From: Owenia fusiformis | Taxonomy: Eukaryota > Annelida > Polychaeta > Sabellida > Oweniidae | Assembly: GCA_903813345.2 (NCBI GenBank) | Contig: CAIIXF020000012.1 | Span: 33,862,572 to 33,926,571, forward strand | Length of the DNA: 64,000 nucleotides | Reading direction: 5' to 3' | In this document: piece by piece, positions 61,476 through 64,000 of the stretch | Numbering within the stretch: position 1 is the first letter of the stretch | Layout: every line of letters starts with the position of its first letter | Notes under the pieces: generated by a model | Seen by the model: the letters and a program-made list of their open reading frames with translations, nothing else | The model's database searches: none | Told to the model about the DNA's origin: nothing | Translations under genes and position numbers: made by a program

Positions 61476-62640
61476 TGTTGTCCGGTACTTTCCCACATGA
61501 AATGATTGTACCGTATGAAAGAACAGACTTCCCTCATAAAGAAAACACCTCTTATATTGATAGAAGGGGCAAAGGGCACCAAAATGGGGTTAGACAAGGT
61601 GGTATTCTGAAGTCTCATTTTCCTGTCATCACAACTCCAGGAAAACCACCAGATGGATTTACTTCCAATTTTCACAAATGTTACATGGTAAGAAGTTCTA
61701 GAGCTGATTAATTTTCTGGCGGCCATCTTGCATTCTGGCAGCCATGTTGGATTTTTTTAGATATACCTTGGCATTGTGATTCCAGAAAAACCACTTAACA
61801 GTTGTACTTCAATTTTTTCACACATGTTATATGGTAAAAAGTCCAAGACCTCATTAGTTTTTCTGTGGCCATCTTGCATTCTGGCGGCCATCTTGGAAGT
61901 TTTAAGATAAATCTTGTCATTACGATTTCAGGAAAACCAAACAGATTTACTTCAAATTTCAACACATGTTAAATGGTAAGAAAGTCTAGAGGTGATTAAC
62001 TTCTTGGTAGCCATCTTGCATTCTGGCGGCCATCTTGGAAGTTTTTGAATAAATCTTGTCATCGTGATTCCAGGAAAACCCCTTAACAGATTTACTTCAA
62101 ATGTTCACACATGTTACATGGTATGAAGTTCTAGAGCTGATTAACTTTTCGGTGGCCGTCTGCATTCTGTCGGCTATCTTGGAAGTTTTTATTAGATAAA
62201 TATTGTCATCATGATTCCAGGAAAACCACTCAACAGTTTTACTTTAAATTATCACACATATTACATGGTAAGAAGTTATAGAGCTGATTAACTTTCCAGT
62301 AGCCATCTTGCATTGTGGCAGCCATCTTGGAAGTTTTTAGATAAATCTTGTCATCGCGATTCCAGAAAAAACACCTTACAGATTTGCTTCAAATTTTCAC
62401 ACATGTTACATGGTGAGAAGTTCTATTACAGCTGATCAATTTTTCCGTGGCCATTTTGCATTCTAGCAGCCATCTTTAACGTTTTAGATAAATCTTGTCA
62501 TCGCTATTCAAGGAAAACCACTTGACTGATTTTCTTGAACTCTTTACACATGTTACATGGTAAGAAGTTCTGGAACTTTTCGGCGACCATCTTGCTTTCT
62601 GGTTGATCAAGTCCACACTGCTATGTTATAGGTACGACAT
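61476..62640. repeat. Tandem array, about 165-bp unit, about six copies
   Basis: Each unit has ACATGTTACATGGTAAGAAG, one or two GGCGGCCATCTTG-like boxes separated by CATTCTG, and TAAATCTTGTCATCGTGATTCC. The head of the array (61490-61650) matches 32455-32597. The unit length is similar to the other composite elements, but I see no ACGG microsatellite or terminal hairpin here, so I leave it as a tandem repeat. Confidence 0.72.
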
Positions 62641-64000
62641 TGTTCACCATGTGCCTTGTTTACTCTGTGTTTGTACTTTATACCACATAATAAATGTATT
62701 TTGTGTATGACAAAAAGCACAGGCCCAGGAAGATTTAAACCCCCCTCACCCCCATTCACTGTATAGCTTATGTAAAAAAATACAGGCTCACTTCGTAAAC
62801 ATCCAATTCTCTTCTCTAAAAGCTGAATCTCACCATGTGTCCAATGATCTTCTCTAAAATTCTCAGATTATGTATATAAATATCTTATCGACGAAACAAT
62901 CTGGTTGTTAACAGCTGTCAATCTCTAGGGTTTGTGTCCAGCTGGCTTTTACCGAGCAACCCACGGTCACGACAAATTGACGTCCACTCGCCATCTTGTT
63001 TACTTGAAAGATGTCTCTCCAGTTGACCAATCAAATCACAGCAGTTATTAATTAATATTATTTAATTAAATTGCACATTTAATTTAACATTCTCACATGT
63101 ATTTATTGTTTTTTCAATTTTTTGAATTAAAAATCTACAGTTTTGATTTCTTAACGGCCAGATTATTCGAATGATCATTTCTTGGACGTGAATCTTGGCG
63201 GGAAAATCACGACGATTTTTTTTTATTAAAAATCAAAAAAAGCTAACAGTATACGACATACTATTTGAAATATACCGAGACTACTACAATAAGTTCATAG
63301 CATCACCACAAATATATCTAAATACTAGAATTGAGATTTTTAAGCGTGATTATAAAAATACAATTCTTAAAATAATGAGACACTCGTCGTGGATATTATA
63401 GAGGTCGCAGTAATGGCCGTCGAAATGTCGTGATTCAAAAAGTGATCGTTTTGTGTCCGATTTCCAATGTTAAAACGCATAATTACGCTGATTTAAGAAT
63501 TGGTGAGTTACCATAAATACGATTTAATGTCTTTACCTTGCATTGAGACAATAGATAATGCATGACACAACTCAGTGACGGAGATATGAGCAATTAGAGT
63601 AGAGGCGTATATTTTCCTAGATAGGAGCCTCTCTTTTTTACCTAATATATAGTGAGTGGGAGGGGGATGAACTCTTGTTCCCGTGTCTGTGACAAAAATT
63701 GATTTTTAGAATTTATAAAGGTCTCGTGACATGGTGCACAGTGAAAAGTTGTCCATACATATAGGCCACATACATATATTTTCTCTTAAAAGAGCTTCAA
63801 TTTCTTAATATACTCAGATGAATGCCAATTAAGCATACATTTCACTCCAAAAAATCACTGTGCATTGTTAGATTTCAAAGCAATGTTTGACGTTTTCAAT
63901 AATCTATTTTATTGATGAAAGGTACAGGGTGTCCCAGATGTTTTCAATTTTCAATTCAATTTATTTATTTCATTTTGTGTATGACAAAAATTGATTTTTA
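62641..64000. other. Right edge of the window, no gene recognised
   Basis: The phrase TTTTGTGTATGACAAAAA occurs near 62700 and again near 63975, and a related GTGACAAAAATTGATTTTTA near 63692, so a short dispersed repeat may continue past the window. A 68-codon plus-strand frame at 63195-63401 has no recognisable family. Confidence 0.4.

Noticed and set aside
27918-62640. LTR retrotransposon or endogenous virus
   Set aside because: No paired long terminal repeats, gag, protease, integrase or envelope-like frame could be seen in the window.

Overview
The window reads as nuclear DNA of an animal, most likely a marine invertebrate and plausibly a mollusc. It is A+T-rich by eye, protein genes are very sparse, introns are kilobases long with GT/AG junctions, and most of the sequence is transposon-derived. 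The mollusc leaning rests on several composite elements that match my memory of the bivalve 'pearl' / Helentron-related layout (tandem core array, ACGG/ACAG-type microsatellite, terminal hairpin). It was not tested by a search and could be wrong.

One gene is recognised with confidence: a class-A GPCR of the adenosine-receptor type on the minus strand. Coding exon 1 (11574-12293) carries the N-terminus and TM1-TM5. Coding exon 2 (3320-3850) carries TM6, TM7 and the C-tail. They join in phase 0 across a 7.7-kb intron in intracellular loop 3 and encode 416 residues. The intron holds a 1.9-kb foldback element and smaller repeats. A second possible gene is an unidentified 109-codon open frame at 26379-26708; it is weak.

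Region by region: 1-12.3 kb, receptor gene and downstream flank. 12.3-20 kb, intergenic, one MITE and dispersed motifs. 20-26.2 kb, foldback MITEs, two near-perfect palindromes, a mariner-like element and two tandem arrays. 27.9-29.7 kb, the first Helentron-like array. 30.5-34.3 kb, two Harbinger-like MITEs with TTA target duplications. 34.8-41.3 kb, a large inverted repeat (arms about 1.2 kb without later changes) whose arms carry tRNA-like pol III boxes, one arm broken by a TA-flanked MITE. 41.4-46.1 kb, a dead LINE split by a 2.2-kb inverted-repeat transposon. 46.1-46.4 kb, a fragment of a different reverse transcriptase. 46.4-53 kb, three more Helentron-like arrays. 53.1-61.1 kb, three copies of a long-TIR element ending CACTCCCCTCC, the third carrying two nested insertions. 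61.5-62.6 kb, another tandem array. The last 1.4 kb shows nothing recognisable.

I found no operon-like or defence-like gene system. The most informative content is transposon biology: insertions that can be proved from empty sites inside the window, and a family of composite elements sharing one unusual layout.
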